From Acephala macrosclerotiorum (taxonomy: Eukaryota; Ascomycota; Leotiomycetes; Helotiales; Mollisiaceae), in assembly GCA_014904845.1 (NCBI GenBank), contig MU119971.1:1-11031 (forward strand): a stretch of 11,031 bases of DNA, in the 5' to 3' direction. Both the position numbers and the translations under genes were made by a program. The notes beneath the pieces are model-generated. The model was not told the DNA's origin and did no database searches. It saw nothing but the letters and a program-made list of their open reading frames with translations. How positions within the stretch are numbered: the first letter of the stretch is position 1; the number at the start of each line of letters is the position of its first letter. This document shows, piece by piece, positions 9,331-11,031 of this stretch.

Positions 9331-11031
9331 AAAAAATATAATAAAAAATTATTTAATATTTTCAACGTTAAATTATAAAAAATTTTACGATTATTATTTT
9401 AAAATTAAATTATTAAAAAATTAATATAATAAAAATTTTTTTATTATATTTAAAAATTATACGAATTTATTTTATTACGATAAAATCGCGAGAAAAAATT
9501 ATAATTTTATAATAATAATAAATTAAATTTAAATATATTTTAAAACGAATAAAAATTAATAATTATATATATTTTTATAAAAAAAAATTATATTATTACG
9601 AATTATTATTATTAATTAATCGAAAATTAAATTAAAATATTTTTAAATATTTTTTAATAAATTTTAATAAATTTAACGTAATTTATTAAAAGTATATTAT
9701 ATAAAATAAAAATTTTAAAATTAAATTATTAACGTTTATAAAAATATTGAAAAATATAATTTTATATTTTATAAATTTATAAATACGTTTAAAAACGTTT
9801 ATATTAAATTATAATTTACGATTAATATTATAATACGTTTATAAAAAACGTAATAATATAATAATAATTTCAATTATAATTTCTAAAAAAATTATAATAA
9901 AATCGATTAAAATTAAATCAATTAAATATACGAAAAATATAATAAAAATTATAAATATAAAATAATTTTAATTCGATAAAAAAATAAAAAATTATTTTAA
10001 AATAATAATAATTTTTATACGAATTATAATTATTAAAAGAAATTTTATTAAAAAAAATATTATATTTATAATAAATTAAATTATTAATTAATAAAATATA
10101 TAATAAAAAATTAATAATAAATATATTATTAATTATAATATAATAACGATTTATTATTAAATATAAAAATATAAATTTTTTTTCAAAAAATAATAAAATT
10201 AAAAAAATCGATTAATTATTAATAAATATAAAAATAAAAAACGTAAATAAATTTTTTTTTATTGAATTTAAAAAAATTAATAATATTTAAACGATAATTA
10301 TATTAAATAATTAATTTATATATTATATCGTTATAAAAAAAATATATTTAATTTATTATTATAATAATTTAATAAATATTTAATATTTATATTTAAAAAT
10401 TATTATTCGTTTAAAAATTTTTAAAAAATTATATTAAATAATAAAATTATAAAAATATTAATTATTAATTAATTACAATTTTAAATACTATAAAAAATCG
10501 ATAATAAAATTTAATTAAATATATTAATAATTAACGTTTATAAAATTCGATTTAATAAAAAAATAATATTATTACAAAAAATATTTTAAATTAAAATATT
10601 TTTAAATATTATCGTATTTTATATCGTTTTAATAAATATATTATTTTTATTTTATATTTACAATATAAATAAAATAAAAATAAAATTCGATAATTTTAAA
10701 AACGTTTTAATTTAAAAAAATAAAATTATTTATAAATATTATTATATTAATAAAAAAAAATTTAATTTGAAATTATTTTATTAAAATCGAATTATAATAA
10801 TTATATTGACAATTCGATTATTTATTAATACAACGTTTATTAAAAAAGTTTTAATATATAAATTATAATATAAATATTAAATATATTAAATATTTTATTA
10901 AATATTATTATTATTATTAAATATATAATAAATTATTAAAAAAATTTAAATTTATTTTATAAAACGATTATAAATTTAATTATTTTATTATTATTAATAT
11001 TTTATATTTAAATGAAAAATTAATTTTATAA
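9331..11031. repeat. Direct repeat block B, copy 2 (cut by window end)
   Basis: This is the partner of 3999-5615 and runs to the last base of the window, so its true end is not seen. Compared with copy 1 it has lost most CpGs at the island matching 4495-4625 and at the TCGAA cluster matching 5066-5085, and it carries extra short A/T insertions (for example about 6 bases after 9810). It keeps some CpGs that copy 1 has lost, for example in the segment around 10782-10816. No open frame matches the one in copy 1. Confidence 0.88.

Larger units (their letters stand above)
1..11031. other. RIP-like AT-rich heterochromatic tract
   Basis: The whole window is A/T with sparse G and C. A hand count gives 14 G/C in 1-600 and 42 in 8041-8640; 32 of the latter 42 are in CpG. 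CC and GG steps are nearly absent: I noticed CC near 6068 and 8665 and GG near 4541 and 7630. TAA, TTA and related stops are dense in all frames. Known background: RIP in filamentous ascomycetes converts C to T in duplicated DNA, preferring CpA, which leaves AT-rich blocks of dead transposons. The CpG-biased survivors and the internal duplication fit this. It is inferred to be nuclear heterochromatin. Alternatives are an AT-rich intergenic region of another low-GC eukaryote, or a mitochondrial spacer, but neither explains why G and C survive mainly as CpG. Confidence 0.75.

Noticed and set aside
1..11031. Replication origin (ARS-like) or TATA promoter matches
   Set aside because: A/T consensus motifs match by chance almost everywhere in DNA this AT-rich and carry no information here.
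1..11031. Fungal or insect mitochondrial DNA
   Set aside because: There are no mitochondrial genes, tRNAs or GC clusters over 11 kb, and the CpG-only survival pattern is not typical of mitochondrial spacers.

Overview
This window is an extremely AT-rich, essentially gene-free stretch of DNA. It looks like heterochromatin mutated to near saturation by repeat-induced point mutation (RIP), most likely from the nuclear genome of a filamentous ascomycete fungus (Pezizomycotina). In a hand count of 8041-8640, 42 of 600 bases are G or C (7%), and 32 of those 42 lie in CpG dinucleotides. In 1-600 the count is 14 of 600 (about 2%), and the first 197 bases contain no G or C at all. Loss of almost every C except those followed by G, on both strands, is what RIP-type C-to-T mutation leaves when CpA (and CpT) are mutated first and CpG last. 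The organism assignment is an inference from this pattern; no gene confirms it.

The main structure is a large direct repeat with both parts in the same order. Block A (core 2683-2864) recurs at 8271-8452. Block B (3999-5615) recurs at 9331-11031, where it runs off the window. The offsets are about 5.59 kb for A and 5.33-5.42 kb for B. The region between A and B (2865-3998 and 8453-9330) is more diverged and differs in length by about 256 bp, but shows scattered matches. The window therefore holds two copies of a unit at least 3 kb long, probably a duplicated transposon or a tandem segmental duplication. In the best-aligned stretches the copies differ almost only by C/T and G/A transitions.

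Layout: 1-2620 is almost pure A/T with no gene and one notable hairpin (2195-2221). 2623-5615 is copy 1, including the least-degraded island (about 4495-4625) and the only open frame of note (4510-4749), which is interrupted in copy 2. 5616-8209 is an A-rich spacer with a palindrome (6644-6662) and an 18-bp-arm hairpin (7853-7904). 8210-11031 is copy 2, with a short 13-mer/12-mer tandem array (8603-8686) that has no obvious counterpart in copy 1.

No working protein gene, rRNA, tRNA, CRISPR array or operon can be supported. The genes the repeats once carried cannot be read. Because RIP makes only transitions, however, the ancestral purine/pyrimidine pattern should survive and could be used to identify them.
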